Shown here piece by piece: positions 10,116 through 20,689 of a DNA stretch of 64,000 nucleotides (the first letter of the stretch is position 1; each line of letters starts with the position of its first letter). Source of the stretch: Notolepis coatsorum (Eukaryota > Chordata > Actinopteri > Aulopiformes > Paralepididae); the NCBI GenBank assembly GCA_963971535.1, contig OZ020601.1:21851191-21915190 (forward strand), in the 5' to 3' direction. The notes beneath the pieces were generated by a model. That model saw only the letters and a list, made by a program, of their open reading frames with translations. It ran no database searches and was not told where the DNA came from. The position numbers were made by a program, and so were the translations under genes.

Positions 10116-10912
10116 AGATAAACAGACACCAATGTATATCTTGCCTCTCTGATAGAGAAGACCAACATTATCATATAGGATGCAATATGCCGATTTTGAT
10201 CAGTATTTCACAAGTCAAGTATTGTGCCATCTGCTAATAAAAGGATCATGAGGCTAACTGATTAGGCTACTCACGCACCCCTGTCTTTAGGCAGGCTTCA
10301 CCAAAAGCAGCTTTGTTCTAGTAGTGTTATCAGTTCTGAACCAATACATTAACCTTTAACCTCAGACACTCCCCCTGGGTGATATCAAAGCCACCTTTAC
10401 CACCTTTCCCTGTTCTTCTTCTATGCAGCAGCTACAGATTTTATATCTTGGTGTGAAGAAAAAAACAAGTTGGTATTCACCGGCTAACGGCAACCATACA
10501 ATTATGACAATGCTCCTTATTTTCAGAAACACGTGCCAAATTATGCCAACCAAGCTTCATTAACACTTCTTCTTCCGACTGTTTTTAAATCCAAGTGGAC
10601 TTGGAACAGCAGTCCAAAGATCATCAAGACCATGTTTCTAATTGTTTAACTGATTAGGAACAACAAGAAACACCTAGGCTAATCAGATTAAATGCCTGCT
10701 TGGCCCTGTGGCCTTGTATCTACCCCCACTCTCTAGTCTGACATACAGTAGACTGACATACAGTACAGTAACTTACTGGTGGGTAAAACCCTATTAAAAG
10801 AAACAGCTCAGGTCGTTTAGCAGGTCAGACAGAGAGTAGACCATTCTGATCAGACAGGTCCAACTAGTCACCACTCACTCATTCACTGCCAATATGCAGC
10901 CCAGAGCTCAGG
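10116..10912. other. Spacer with an old dispersed repeat shared with 26.5 kb
   Basis: About 10313-10460 aligns by eye with about 26504-26660: both read TAGTAGTGTT, CAGTTCTGAA, then a CTCAGA motif before CCCCTGGGTG, and later CAGCTNCAGANTTTATA. This implies a diverged interspersed repeat of unknown class. The rest shows nothing recognisable. Confidence 0.5.
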
Positions 10913-11156
10913 GACCATATGAAGTATAGATCTTACTCTTATTGAACATATAAAGTACTATTAGTGACCATATGAAGTATATATCTTACTCTTAGTGACC
11001 ATATGAAGTATATATCTTACTCTTAGTGACCATATGATGTATATATCTTACTCGTATTGAACATATGAACGAAGTATATATCTTGCTCTTGGTGACCATA
11101 TGAAGTATAGGCTATATCTTACTCTCAGTGACCATATGAAGTACATATCTTGCAGT
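10913..11156 (+). repeat. ~31-bp minisatellite
   Basis: About eight imperfect copies of GACCATATGAAGTATATATC followed by TTACTCTTAGT. Copies differ by small indels and a GAACATAT variant. Confidence 0.9.
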
Positions 11157-11983
11157 ACTAACATCAATATTTGTGAAAACTGCACAGTCAGGGACAGTGT
11201 GACTTGTTAAGTGAATAGGATATAAGATTATTATTATAATTATTATTATTTTTATTTTGTTTTACTTCTGAGGTCACAGATCATTCAAATCGAATGAGAA
11301 TGTATATTACTGATCACCTGCAAGCAACACACAGACATATTATTGTTAGGTATCACACAGACAGCAATGCATCCTTTCTCAAACCATGCTTTGAATCACA
11401 CAGAGCCATGGCTTTCTAAATGTGACAAAGAGCCTTAAACAGCGATGCTGTGTCTACACTGTGTACACTGTGTGATGAAAACAGCTGTGTGACTATAATA
11501 CTTTCCCACTGGTCACGCAGCATTGCTATAGTTTAGATAGAATATAGGCTACCTAGATAGATTATGCACCATCACGTCAATAGCTAATAGTAACACGTGT
11601 TATTGCGTTACACATTACACACCATCCTCTTCCTTTATTTCAGTGATGATGGGCCTAGCGAGCTTATACCCAAACACACCGCAATGACAAAGGAGCAACA
11701 CAGATACCAATGCACCACACTTGATAAACATGGGAACACATTGCTACCAGAGTAGCTAACCATCGCAGTAACATTAGCTCGCTCCTCATTAAAGAATAAC
11801 GCTAACATTTGAATTAATTGCGCCGTTGTTGTTGTTGTTGATAACGTTAGCTAGCTACCGTTGGCTAGCAAGCTAACAGCTGAGCTGTCAAAATATGTAC
11901 AGCAGCGTGATCTGACCCAGGGCTAGCTTACTAAGAGGCTAAACTACAACACTTCACACAAATACAACATCGGTGAAACTTAC
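11157..11983. other. Presumed start of the fbxl4 5' intron
   Basis: Non-repetitive DNA with a (GTT)n run near 11826 and several GCTAGC/AACGTTAG motifs. No supported ORF. It is intronic if the exon proposed at 11984 is real. Confidence 0.4.
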
Positions 11984-12140
11984 GGTAAACGTAAATCAAA
12001 TATATCCATTCAAGTTTCGTAACCGTCTTTATTCCATATGTTATGTATTTATTTAACCATAAAAGCGCATTCTGTGTTCAATTCTGTGTCGCCGTCCTGC
12101 TGTGTTGTGTTTACACACACACACACACACACACCCCGAG
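11984..12140 (-). other. fbxl4: Candidate non-coding first exon of fbxl4
   Basis: On the minus strand, just downstream of the promoter motifs at 12145-12180, a strong donor ACC|GTAAGT occurs (intron from 11983 downward). Vertebrate FBXL4 genes have non-coding upstream exons, and this is the only promoter-like block upstream of the coding exon in the correct orientation. The segment includes a (TG)n tract read on the minus strand. No transcript evidence is available here, so this is inference. Confidence 0.35.
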
Positions 12141-12144
12141 TATC

Positions 12145-12180
12145 AACATCCGGTCAGAGAGAACTGTGGGAATTGTAGTT
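12145..12180 (-). promoter_or_regulatory. ZNF143/THAP11-type and ETS-type promoter motifs
   Basis: TGGGAATTGTAGT at 12167-12179 is the reverse complement of the ACTACAATTCCCA core bound by ZNF143/THAP11 at housekeeping promoters. AACATCCGGT at 12145-12154 contains an ETS/GABP-like ACCGGATG on the minus strand. The pair suggests a core promoter firing leftward toward fbxl4, a nuclear-encoded mitochondrial gene for which such control is plausible. Confidence 0.5.
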
Positions 12181-12201
12181 CCTCAATGTTGTTGTGCGGT
12201 T

Positions 12202-13199
12202 TGATTGATTGATTGATTGATTGAAAACTTTATTAACAGATTGCAGAATGGGTACAATACAGTACAGCTCAATACACACAATTGTTAAGGGGATGCAGAC
12301 CAGAGAAAGACTTTCGTCTTGTTTACATCAGGGTCCCCCATTTTCAATTCATCAGGACATATATGACATACATGACATACAGATAGTCAGTACTGCTACA
12401 TCTATACATTTATGACATACCAGATTTGCAAATACAGTACTGTTTGTGATACAGAAGGAGTCAGGAAAAGGGAGTATATACATTTGACGTAGAAACTGTA
12501 CATTGGAGGAGGTTGGGTGGGGGGGGGGTTGGGTACACTGGGATATTGACAACCATACTGGGTAATCTACATTGGAGGTGGTTGGGGGGGGGGGGGGGGG
12601 CACACTGTATATACAAGCAAAACTGTACATTGAGGGGGGGGGGGACACTGTACAAACAAACAAAATTGTACATTGGACTATTGACAAAACCATACTAGGT
12701 AAATGACTGTACATTGGAGGGGGTTGGGTTAGGATATTTACAGGGGCCAGTGTTGAATTGCAGTCTCCCGTAGGTGTCCCTTGAGAGAGGTTTTGAAAGT
12801 GGGTAGTGATCCACATTCCTTTACAGCTTTGGGTAGGGCGTTCCACATTGATGTGGCATAATTGCGAAACGTGTTTAGTCCCTTATTTGAGCCGAATCTG
12901 GGTTTAACATGATTTGTGGAGCTCCCTCTGGTGTTGTGATCGTGGTATTCACTGACCTTTGGGAAGTATTTTGACATGTACATGGGTACCTTGGTCGTGT
13001 AGTGTATCTTGTAGACCAGGCCCATTGCAAGTTGCTGTACTCTGTCGTCTACTCTAAGCCATCCTAGGTTGTCAAAGTGGGCAGGGGTGAGGTGGGTTCT
13101 AGGAGTAAGGTCAAGCAGTAGTCTGACCAGTTTGTTTTGAGATGTTTGTAATTTTGTTTTTAGCGGTGACGCCGAGTGGTGCATTCGGGTTTTTTCCAT
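12202..13199 (-). mobile_element. LINE 3' end (CR1/L2 group) with TCAA-repeat tail
   Basis: Read on the minus strand, a truncated RT C-terminus is followed by a 3' UTR that ends AATAAAGTTTTCAATCAATC in a (TCAA)n tail at 12202-12226. The 3' UTR contains G/C-homopolymer-rich copies of CCAATGTACAGT. A second copy of the coding/3' UTR junction lies at 21426-21586. It was inserted about 20 bp from the promoter motifs. Confidence 0.8.
12738..13199 (-). pseudogene. LINE ORF2 C-terminal fragment
   Basis: A 153-codon frame reading TSQNKLVRLLLDL, FDNLGWLRVDDRVQQL, then FRNYATSMWNALPKAVKECG and FKTSLKGHLRETAIQHWPL. The W-N-x-LP and FK-x-x-LK motifs are typical of the post-RT C-terminal region of CR1/L2-group LINEs. 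EN and RT domains are missing, so it is a dead fragment. Confidence 0.82.
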
Positions 13200-14254
13200 T
13201 TGGTAAATTCTGGTAAACTCGTTAACCTATCACAGGACCAATTTGTGCATACCAGGAGTCGGTTCGGTTGCACCATTTATTTTTACTAAGTAAGTGCAAA
13301 CTATCCCTAGTTATAACATTTTACTACATCAAGATTGAATCACTACTAAATTCAATGGTTTGCACCACTCACACTCTTTTTAGAAGGCTCTGGTTATTAC
13401 GTAGAGCTTAGTAACTATATGTAGTATCATACCCCTAAGGTGGTGTAAGTTATAACTTAGACAAAAATAACCATGTATACAGTAATATATATATAAAAAT
13501 AGAGAAACAATGTCCAGGCACGCACTCAAGGTTTTTCAAATTTATTGGCAGCCTGAAATAAATCATATCATGACGTTTCGGTGTGAACAGCCTGGGGTGC
13601 AGTCGTAATATCAGAACTGCCTGGACACCACGTGCACGCGCATACATGTTCCTTCGCGTGTGCACAGACCCCAAGCAAACCCCCCACAGGGCTTGTATTT
13701 TGGTCTTGCACTTCTCTTTCTTTGTTATGCTATGCAAAGACTAGGTGATAAGTGCCGGGTACTTGGAGCACTGCGCGACAGTAGAGTGAAAGTTGTGAAC
13801 GCATTTTTGTGTGCGCACCCGAGTGGTACCACCACTGCATCACTGGGTGTGAACACACCTTCTTCAGAATGGCTTGCATGAAGCATGAAGGGTAAGGGTA
13901 AGTGCTTCAGGGTAAGTGACCCAAGTTTATACAAGTCAAACAGGAAGTGACAACATAGGAAGTGACAACACATTCCAACAAGAGATCTGCAAAAGAGTAC
14001 AAAATGCCACTTACAAGCACAACCTTTTCAGAAGTATGTAAATCAAAAAGAAGCGTGTAAATCAAAAAGAAGCATGTAAATCACAAAGAGATATATCTAT
14101 ATATATTATACAGAGTAGGCCTACATCTTAAACTACTGAAATATAAACATAAACACTCATGACCCATATAAGCCATCTTTCAATTATAAATATAAAGAAT
14201 GATAAATGAAAATAAAAATAATTAATAAACAATCGAATGAAATGAAATAATCAA
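13200..14254. other. Spacer with unassigned fish repeat
   Basis: ATCATGACGTTTCGGTGTGA near 13567 and CTTCTTCAGAATGGCTTGCA near 13859 resemble motifs seen in dispersed fish repeats. A 21-bp unit (GTAAATCAAAAAGAAGC) is repeated three times at 14037-14088. TAGTGGTTCTCAACC at 14293 together with GTACCACTAGTGGTACTTGG after the L2 element (17816) suggests the L2 landed in an older repeat. No gene recognised. Confidence 0.35.
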
Positions 14255-17200
14255 ATGAAACAGGTCAAAACATTTTCCTCATTGAGGCCTCTAGTGGTTC
14301 TCAACCTGTGGTTGAGATGGATGGATCCTGGCGCTGCTCTGATGGCTGCCTCTCTGATCGCTCCGACGAGACTGTGCTTTATTTTGTTAATTTTTATAGT
14401 ATTAGGAGTTTTATTTGCACCAACTGTTGGTGCATTATATGTGTATGACCGTCAGTCAATCATTGACATTGGATTAAGAAAAACTTACCGTTTGGATTGC
14501 TCTCTGGATCGGATCGCTGAACAGCAGAAATGGCCCACCGAGATCCTTTGTTATGCCGGCCATGGACAAGACCACCAAAAGCCGCCGCGAAGACGAGGAA
14601 AAAGGGCTGGGATCCGAAACAGGCTGAGATCCAGACGACACCGTACACCACTTCCCAGTATATTGCTAGCCAATGTACAATCAATAGACAATAAACTGGA
14701 TGACATCCGAGCAAGGATTCAATATCAAAGAGACGTTAGGGACTGCAATGTCCTTTGCTTCACCGAAACATGGCTAACACCGGAGGTTCCAGATCACGCG
14801 ATTCAACCAGCGGATCATTTCTTTATCCATAGGAAGGATCGGACACAATCAGAGTCCGGTAAACAACGTGGTGGAGGTATTGCCTTCATGTTTAACAAAA
14901 ATTGGAGTGATCCAACGAATGTGAAGGAATTATCCAATCACTGCTCCCCAGAACTGGAATATATAACCATCAAGTGTCGTCCTTTCTTCCTCCCGAGGGA
15001 GTTAACGGCGATCATCCTGGTCGGAGTGTATATTCCACCGCAAGCCAACAACAACGCCGCGCTCTCCAGACTACACGACGAGGTAAACAATATACAAGCG
15101 ACGAACGTTAACGCCGCCATTTTAGTACTGGGAGATTTCAATAGCGCCAATCTGAGAAAGGTATTGCCTGATTTCTACCAGCATGTGACTTGCAACACCA
15201 GAGGCGGTAACATCCTAGATCACTGTTACACGCAATTTAAAGGTGGCTACAAGGCTCATTCTGATAGTGGCTTTGGCAAGTCAGATCACGCATCCATTTT
15301 CCTTACACCAAAGTACAGACAAAGAATTAAAAGTACTCCCGTAGTCTCGCGAGAGGTGCAGAAATGGGATGTGACGTCAGAGGATACACTAGTGTCAGTG
15401 TTTCACAACACAGACTGGATTGTATTCCGCGACACAGATAACATTAATGCCTACACGGAGACAGTGCTGGACTATGTCTGTACTAGGGTGAAAGAAACAA
15501 TCCCCACTACCAAAATGAAAGTTTACCCAAATCAAAAACCCTGGGTAGACAAATCCGTCCGTGAAGCTCTGAGAGAGCGCACCAAAGCATACAATGACGG
15601 CCTAGTGGCAGGCAACATGAACGACCACAAGGTGGCGCAACACAACGTAAGGAGGACAGTGTCAGAGGCCAAACGGCGCTACAGGGATAAAATTGAACTC
15701 CAGTTTGAACAAGCTGACTCTAGAGCTATGTGGCAGGGGCTCAAAACGATGACAGACTACAAAGGCGCCTCCCTCAAACTGAACAGTGACATCTCCTTAG
15801 CAAACGACCTCAATACCTTCTATGCGAGGTTTGATGCTGGTAATAACAACACCAGCTCACAAGCCTCGGCAATGGGGGGGGGGGGGTCGGCTGCTGATGG
15901 AGGCGCAGTGTTCAGGGTAACAGAGCATGAGGTGAGGCGGACCTTTAAAAAAGTGAATATCAGGAAGGCAGCAGGTCCGGACGGCATCCCCGGCCGCGTC
16001 CTAAAAGTCTGTGCCGACCAACTGGCCCCAGTATTCACTGACATATTTAACCTGTCCTTAGAACAGGCTGTCATCCCCACCTGCCTGAAGAAGTCCACTA
16101 TTATCCCTGTACCCAAAAAATCCAAGCCTGCTTGCCTCAACGACTACCGCCCTGTAGCTCTCACCTCCATAGCCATGAAGTGCTTTGAGAAGCTAGTAAA
16201 GGGCTACATCTGCTCCTCCCTCCCCATCAACATGGACCCCCTGCAATTTGCATACCGCCCCAACAGGTCCACGGAGGACGCCATATCCCATGTGCTGCAC
16301 ACAGCAGCATCACACCTGGACAAGAGGCAGGGGAACTATGTGAGAATGCTATTCATCGACTACAGCTCGGCATTCAATACCATAGTCCCCTCCATACTCA
16401 TAGCCAAGCTCAGGGACCTGGGCTTGGGCTATGACCTCTGCCAGTGGGTCTTGGACTTCCTGACTGGCAGACCCCAGGTGGTGAGAGCAGGCAACTGCAC
16501 CTCCTCATCCATCACCCTCAACATAGGGGCCCCCCAGGGCTGTGTTCTGAGTCCCCTCCTCTACTCCCTGTACACACACGACTGTGTGGCTCAGCGGAGT
16601 AGCAATACAATCGTCAAATTTGCTGACGACACAGTGGTGGTGGGCCTGATCTCTGCCAACGACGAGAGGGCCTACCTGGAAGAGGTCAAGGTCCTGGCGG
16701 GATGGTGCCAGGAAAACAGCCTCTCCCTGAACGTCAGCAAAACAAAGGAGATGATTGTGGACTTCAGGAGGTCGGGGGTCAAGGACTACAGCCCCCTCAG
16801 CATCGACGGGGCACCGGTTGAGAGAGTCAACAGCTTCAAGTACCTCGGAGCCCACATATCCGAGGACTTGAAATGGACCATACACATTAACAGTGTGGTG
16901 AAGAAGGCACGACAACGCCTCTACTTCCTCAGGCGCCTAAGGAAGTTCCAAGTCAGCCAGAAGATCCTTAAGAACTTCTACTCATGTACAATAGAGAGCA
17001 TCTTGACCGGCAACATCACCTCCTGGTTTGGGAATAGCACTGCAAAAGACCAAAGCAGACTACAAAGAGTGACACGTTCAGCCGAACGCACAATTGGAGG
17101 GGGGCTCCCCACCCTCCAGAACATTTACTACAAGCGTTGCAAGGGGAAGGCTAAGAGAATTATTAAGGACTCGAGCCACCCGAACAACTGCCTCTTTGAA

Positions 17201-17302
17201 CTGCTGCCGTCAGGCAAGCGATACAGGAGTCTCAAGGCGAGCACAGAAAGACTCAGAAGTAGCTTCTATCCCCAGGCCATCAGGCTGCTAAACGAACAAT
17301 GA
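14255..17302 (+). CDS. L2-like retrotransposon ORF2 protein: AP endonuclease + reverse transcriptase, intact
   Basis: 1015 codons without a stop. This protein nicks target DNA and reverse-transcribes the element's RNA. Endonuclease motifs: N140 in LLANVQS, E171 in FTETWL, D294/N296 in LGDFNS, D344-H345 in KSDHAS. RT motifs: NDYRPVALTSIAMKCFEKLV, FAYRPNRSTEDA, D702 in [22 protein letters not shown], and the catalytic FADD at 789-792. The C-terminus has KIVKDSSHP-type KRIIKDSSHPNNCLFELLPSG and FYPQAIRLLNEQ. Residues 40-55 form a hydrophobic segment upstream of the endonuclease. Start could instead be Met23 or Met30, since homology to copy 2 begins there. A 12-base G run encodes glycines in the linker near residue 540. 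No ORF1 was found. Intact motifs suggest recent activity. Confidence 0.9.
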   Translation: MKQVKTFSSLRPLVVLNLWLRWMDPGAALMAASLIAPTRLCFILLIFIVLGVLFAPTVGALYVYDRQSIIDIGLRKTYRLDCSLDRIAEQQKWPTEILCYAGHGQDHQKPPRRRGKRAGIRNRLRSRRHRTPLPSILLANVQSIDNKLDDIRARIQYQRDVRDCNVLCFTETWLTPEVPDHAIQPADHFFIHRKDRTQSESGKQRGGGIAFMFNKNWSDPTNVKELSNHCSPELEYITIKCRPFFLPRELTAIILVGVYIPPQANNNAALSRLHDEVNNIQATNVNAAILVLGDFNSANLRKVLPDFYQHVTCNTRGGNILDHCYTQFKGGYKAHSDSGFGKSDHASIFLTPKYRQRIKSTPVVSREVQKWDVTSEDTLVSVFHNTDWIVFRDTDNINAYTETVLDYVCTRVKETIPTTKMKVYPNQKPWVDKSVREALRERTKAYNDGLVAGNMNDHKVAQHNVRRTVSEAKRRYRDKIELQFEQADSRAMWQGLKTMTDYKGASLKLNSDISLANDLNTFYARFDAGNNNTSSQASAMGGGGSAADGGAVFRVTEHEVRRTFKKVNIRKAAGPDGIPGRVLKVCADQLAPVFTDIFNLSLEQAVIPTCLKKSTIIPVPKKSKPACLNDYRPVALTSIAMKCFEKLVKGYICSSLPINMDPLQFAYRPNRSTEDAISHVLHTAASHLDKRQGNYVRMLFIDYSSAFNTIVPSILIAKLRDLGLGYDLCQWVLDFLTGRPQVVRAGNCTSSSITLNIGAPQGCVLSPLLYSLYTHDCVAQRSSNTIVKFADDTVVVGLISANDERAYLEEVKVLAGWCQENSLSLNVSKTKEMIVDFRRSGVKDYSPLSIDGAPVERVNSFKYLGAHISEDLKWTIHINSVVKKARQRLYFLRRLRKFQVSQKILKNFYSCTIESILTGNITSWFGNSTAKDQSRLQRVTRSAERTIGGGLPTLQNIYYKRCKGKAKRIIKDSSHPNNCLFELLPSGKRYRSLKASTERLRSSFYPQAIRLLNEQ

Positions 17303-17815
17303 ATGAACACTACACAACAACAACCACCAAACACACATAGCACACACATCCACACGCACACACTCACTTTAAACAAACACACTGTAGCACCCACTACACA
17401 CACTTTATAGCACACACCCACTTTAAACAAACACACTGTAGCACCCACTCCCCACACTTTATATTTATGGATGAAGGATTGCACTACAACTCGTACACCT
17501 TACTGTAAATTGTACCTAAAATTGTACCTCATCCCATTTCTGCTTTGCACTAGATAGTACTGTACATTAGTACACTGCATAGTTGTGTATTGTATATTAT
17601 ATGGTAACTCAGAACATTGTACATATGTCTATACCGAACAACTGTGACCTCATTTTCTTCTTCTAAATTCATGCTATATTATGTTATTATGTTATTTGAT
17701 ACTATCTTGTCTAGCACAGTCTCTGGAGCGTAACAGTAAGAAGCATTTTGTATGAAAGTATTCTGTACTTCTGTATGACAACTATTAAAGAACTTGAGAA
17801 CTTGAACGTGGTACT
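14255..17815 (+). mobile_element. L2-like LINE, copy 1, near-complete
   Basis: It contains an intact EN-RT ORF (14255-17302), a 0.5-kb 3' UTR with a 61-bp direct duplication (CACTTTAAACAAACACACTG, twice), and a short tandem tail of GAACTTGA units at 17790-17812, the usual CR1/L2-group 3' end. The related copy at 49160-53450 shares start, end and tail. The 5' boundary is uncertain; similarity to copy 2 begins near 14343. Confidence 0.88.
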
Positions 17816-18299
17816 CGTACCACTAGTGGTACTTGGTGGTACTGCTGGTGGTACTTGAAAATATTAATAAAAAAAATTAAAAAATGTGTGCAGTCAGGCC
17901 ACTGAACTTAGAAGCAGCCCAGGCCAGTGTTTCTAGTGGCGGCGGTGCGATAGTTAGATAACCTAGGTGGGGAACAACCAGGAGATCACTGTGACAGAGA
18001 GTATTGCAGTCTAAACAGTCATACATCTTTTATTCAACTTCAGCCCTGATCATAACCATTTTTATTTTTAGATTTTTTTTTGTAATGTCAGATAAAAAAT
18101 GAAATACTCTGAAATATTCTGAAAATAATTGTTAAATCTGACATTACAAAAAACAAAAAATCCATCAAAATCTGTGTTGTTGCTAATCATTGACACATGC
18201 CTAGCCTGTAATAATCCCCCCCAGAAAAATGTACTTTGCATTTGATATATTGAAAATATTTTACTTTTTGTGTGTTTTTTTAACAATAATTTGTGATGC
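17816..18299. other. Spacer
   Basis: It begins with an interrupted GTGGTACT repeat (17816-17862), then AT-rich DNA. TCTGACATTACAAAAAA and TTTTTTTGTAATGTCAGA at about 18075-18155 form a short inverted repeat. No gene seen. Confidence 0.4.
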
Positions 18300-18807
18300 C
18301 TGTAGAGTTCCGTGTTCCTTCGCTCTCCATGTTCAATGTAGAGGGTTCTGTTGCTTCGTCATCAGTGTCGTTCAATGTAGAGGGTTCTGTTTCTTTGTCA
18401 CCATGGCTCATATCTTATCATATGTATTTATCCACACAAAGAACGCCTGATCCGTTTTGTTTCTTTTATGTGAATAGTTTATTTACAATAAGTGAACCAA
18501 ACTTCTCCTCCATTACAAACACCCCAAACACCCAGCTGTGACACACCCCTTTCACCCCTGTGCGCACTGACAGCTGACCGATGACAGCTGACAGCAAGAT
18601 ATACGTGCTCGGCTTCCCGCCACTGCGTCATACCGTCATGTCTTTACGTACTGCAAGTACAAGAACAAAACACAATACTTAGAATAGAGTTGCACCACAT
18701 TTCCAATACAACACATGCCTATGAACGTCTAGGCGACTCACTACAAAACATAACAACCATAACATATGATCCCATTTTTTCAACATATGAGAACATATAT
18801 CTCAACA
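18300..18807 (-). mobile_element. Ty1/copia-type 3' LTR (left limit approximate)
   Basis: On the minus strand the copia coding fragment is followed by a polypurine tract (AAGTGGGGG) and then TGTTGAGATATATG starting at 18807, the standard junction between PPT and LTR. A polyadenylation signal AATAAA lies at 18478-18483 (minus). The far LTR end could not be fixed because the 5' half of the element is missing. A 21-bp direct repeat (TTCAATGTAGAGGGTTCTGT) occurs at about 18330 and 18371. Confidence 0.55.
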
Positions 18808-18854
18808 CCCCCACTTGTTCTCATCATCTCAAGCCGAAAATGACGATACTCATG

Positions 18855-19319
18855 TTAGTTTCCAAAAAAGAAACTCTTGAATTTATTAAACTTGAACTTA
18901 ACTACCGGTTTTGTAAGTATGTCTGCAGCCATATCTTCTGTTGGGCAGTAAACAATATCGATTTTCCCTTCGGTGACTGCCTCACGAATAAAGTGATACT
19001 TTACATCAATGTGTTTGGACCTCTGTCTGTTCACTGGGTTCTTACTGAGTGCAATGGCCCCCTGGTTGTCTTCATGAATCTTTGTACAATGGTAGACTCT
19101 CTTATCCATGCCATTTAATAGTTGAGTTAGATACATGCTTTCCTGAGTAGTAGTAGCTAGACTGATGTATTCAGCCTCACATGTTGAGAGTGCTACTGTT
19201 GGTTGTTTCTTTGACTTCCAGGATATTGCAGGGCCTTGTTTAGTCAGGCTAAAACAGTATCCTGTCGTACTTCGTCTATCTTCCACAGAAGATGCCCAGT
19301 CAGAATCACTGTAAGGCAT
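18855..19319 (-). pseudogene. Ty1/copia Pol fragment, RNase H domain
   Basis: A 154-codon frame reading YSDSDWASSVEDRRSTTGYC, ISWKSKKQPTVALSTCEAEY, DNQGAIALSKNP, RSKHIDVKYHFIREAV and DILTKPV. This is the C-terminal RNase H region of copia polyproteins, with the D, E and D acidic positions in SDSDWA, CEAEY and DNQGA. Gag, protease, integrase and RT are absent. The upstream side is cut by a SINE/L2 insertion at 19324, and beyond it (20279) the frame meets a stop, so this is a remnant. Confidence 0.88.
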
Positions 19320-19324
19320 ATATT

Positions 19325-20265
19325 GGGCGGCTGGGTGGCATAGCGGAGATTGCGCTCGTCACCAATGTAAGAAACTCCGATATTGAATCCCAGTCTCAGC
19401 ATTGCCTTCGGCTTGGACCGGCCGTTGTACTGGCTCATTTGGCAGAGTCAGTGGGTGGAAGTCGATGGGTGGGGATTGGACGTTGTGGACAGCGACCCCT
19501 ACAGGTCGGTTGGGAGATGCCTGCACAGCAGAGACAGGAAGTGGCGAGGGTAGTGTGAGCCTCCCACACGTTACACCTCGCCAATGAGAGTCCGCGCTGG
19601 CAGGCGAAAAGATGTGACAGGCTGCCTCCTCATGTGCCGGAGGGAACACGTGATGCAAGGCTTCTATCCTCTCTACAACCGACCAGTGGCTCAGCTTCTT
19701 CCCCCAGGCCATCAGAGCCATGAACAATGTACATTGAGTGCTCAGAACATTGAACTGTCCACACACAAGCACACATGAACACACACACGACACGCACACT
19801 GTGCACGCTCACACACGAGCAGCCACTTAACACTTTAACATGAGCGGGCACACACTCATGTCGCACACACGCACACTTATGGCCAAAGGAAAGGACACTT
19901 TAAATTAGAATAACAGGAACAGTGTATTGCACTACCAAAGCTAACTAGCATGTCACACATGCGCTGTAAATAACTATGTACAGATACCGAGATGTCACTC
20001 CATGTTACCTGCTATCTGTTACTGCACAATGTTGTTTCTTCTTTTGATTCTATTATATGTACCACTGTATTGCACATCGTTGCGGGCAAGACCACCCGCA
20101 TTTCATTGTATACCTGTATGCCGTGACAATTAAAACTCTTGACTTGACTTGACTTGACTTGTGGGGGCATAGTCGAGCAACGTTCAAGACAGGGGAGGGG
20201 AAAATTGGATACACTAAATTGGGATGGGAGAAAAATAAGGAGAAAAAGTGGATTAAAAAAAAGAA
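19325..20265 (+). mobile_element. SINE-like retroposon carrying an L2 3' end, with 13-bp target duplication
   Basis: TAAGGCATATATT is duplicated at 19312-19324 and 20266-20278, inside the copia fragment. The head GGGCGGCTGGGTGGCATAGC looks tRNA-derived, with a weak B box near GATATTGAATCCC. At about 19655-20160 an L2 3' end intervenes, encoding SFFPQAIRAMNNVH then a 3' UTR ending in (CTTGA)n. After it the tail AATTGGATACACTAAATTGG and an A-rich end resume. The whole unit was either inserted as a chimera or invaded later. Confidence 0.7.
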
Positions 20266-20397
20266 TAAGGCATATATTATTGAAATTAGTTTTCTCTAAT
20301 GAATGCATCTATTTCTATATTTAATATCATTTAATACATCTACTCCAGTGCGCCGTCAGACAGATTCGGCCGGCAGATGCGCTGTCTGAAACTATAA

Positions 20398-20484
20398 AAG
20401 AAGGAAGGGTCATCACGTCAGAATACCAGCGCTATCTATTTCTACAGCCGAACAGAACGTTTCCACACTTGACCCTTCCTTCTT
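20398..20484. repeat. 15-bp perfect inverted repeat, 57-bp spacer
   Basis: AAGAAGGAAGGGTCA at 20398-20412 and its exact reverse complement at 20470-20484. A TATAAAA-like sequence (20392) lies just left. It could be a small hairpin or MITE; no target duplication is evident. Confidence 0.7.
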
Positions 20485-20531
20485 GATTATTACCAAAGAG
20501 TTATAATAGACTGCATCAGCCTACACACAGT

Positions 20532-20668
<137 letters not shown>

Positions 20669-20689
20669 CACACACACCCACAGTACAGG

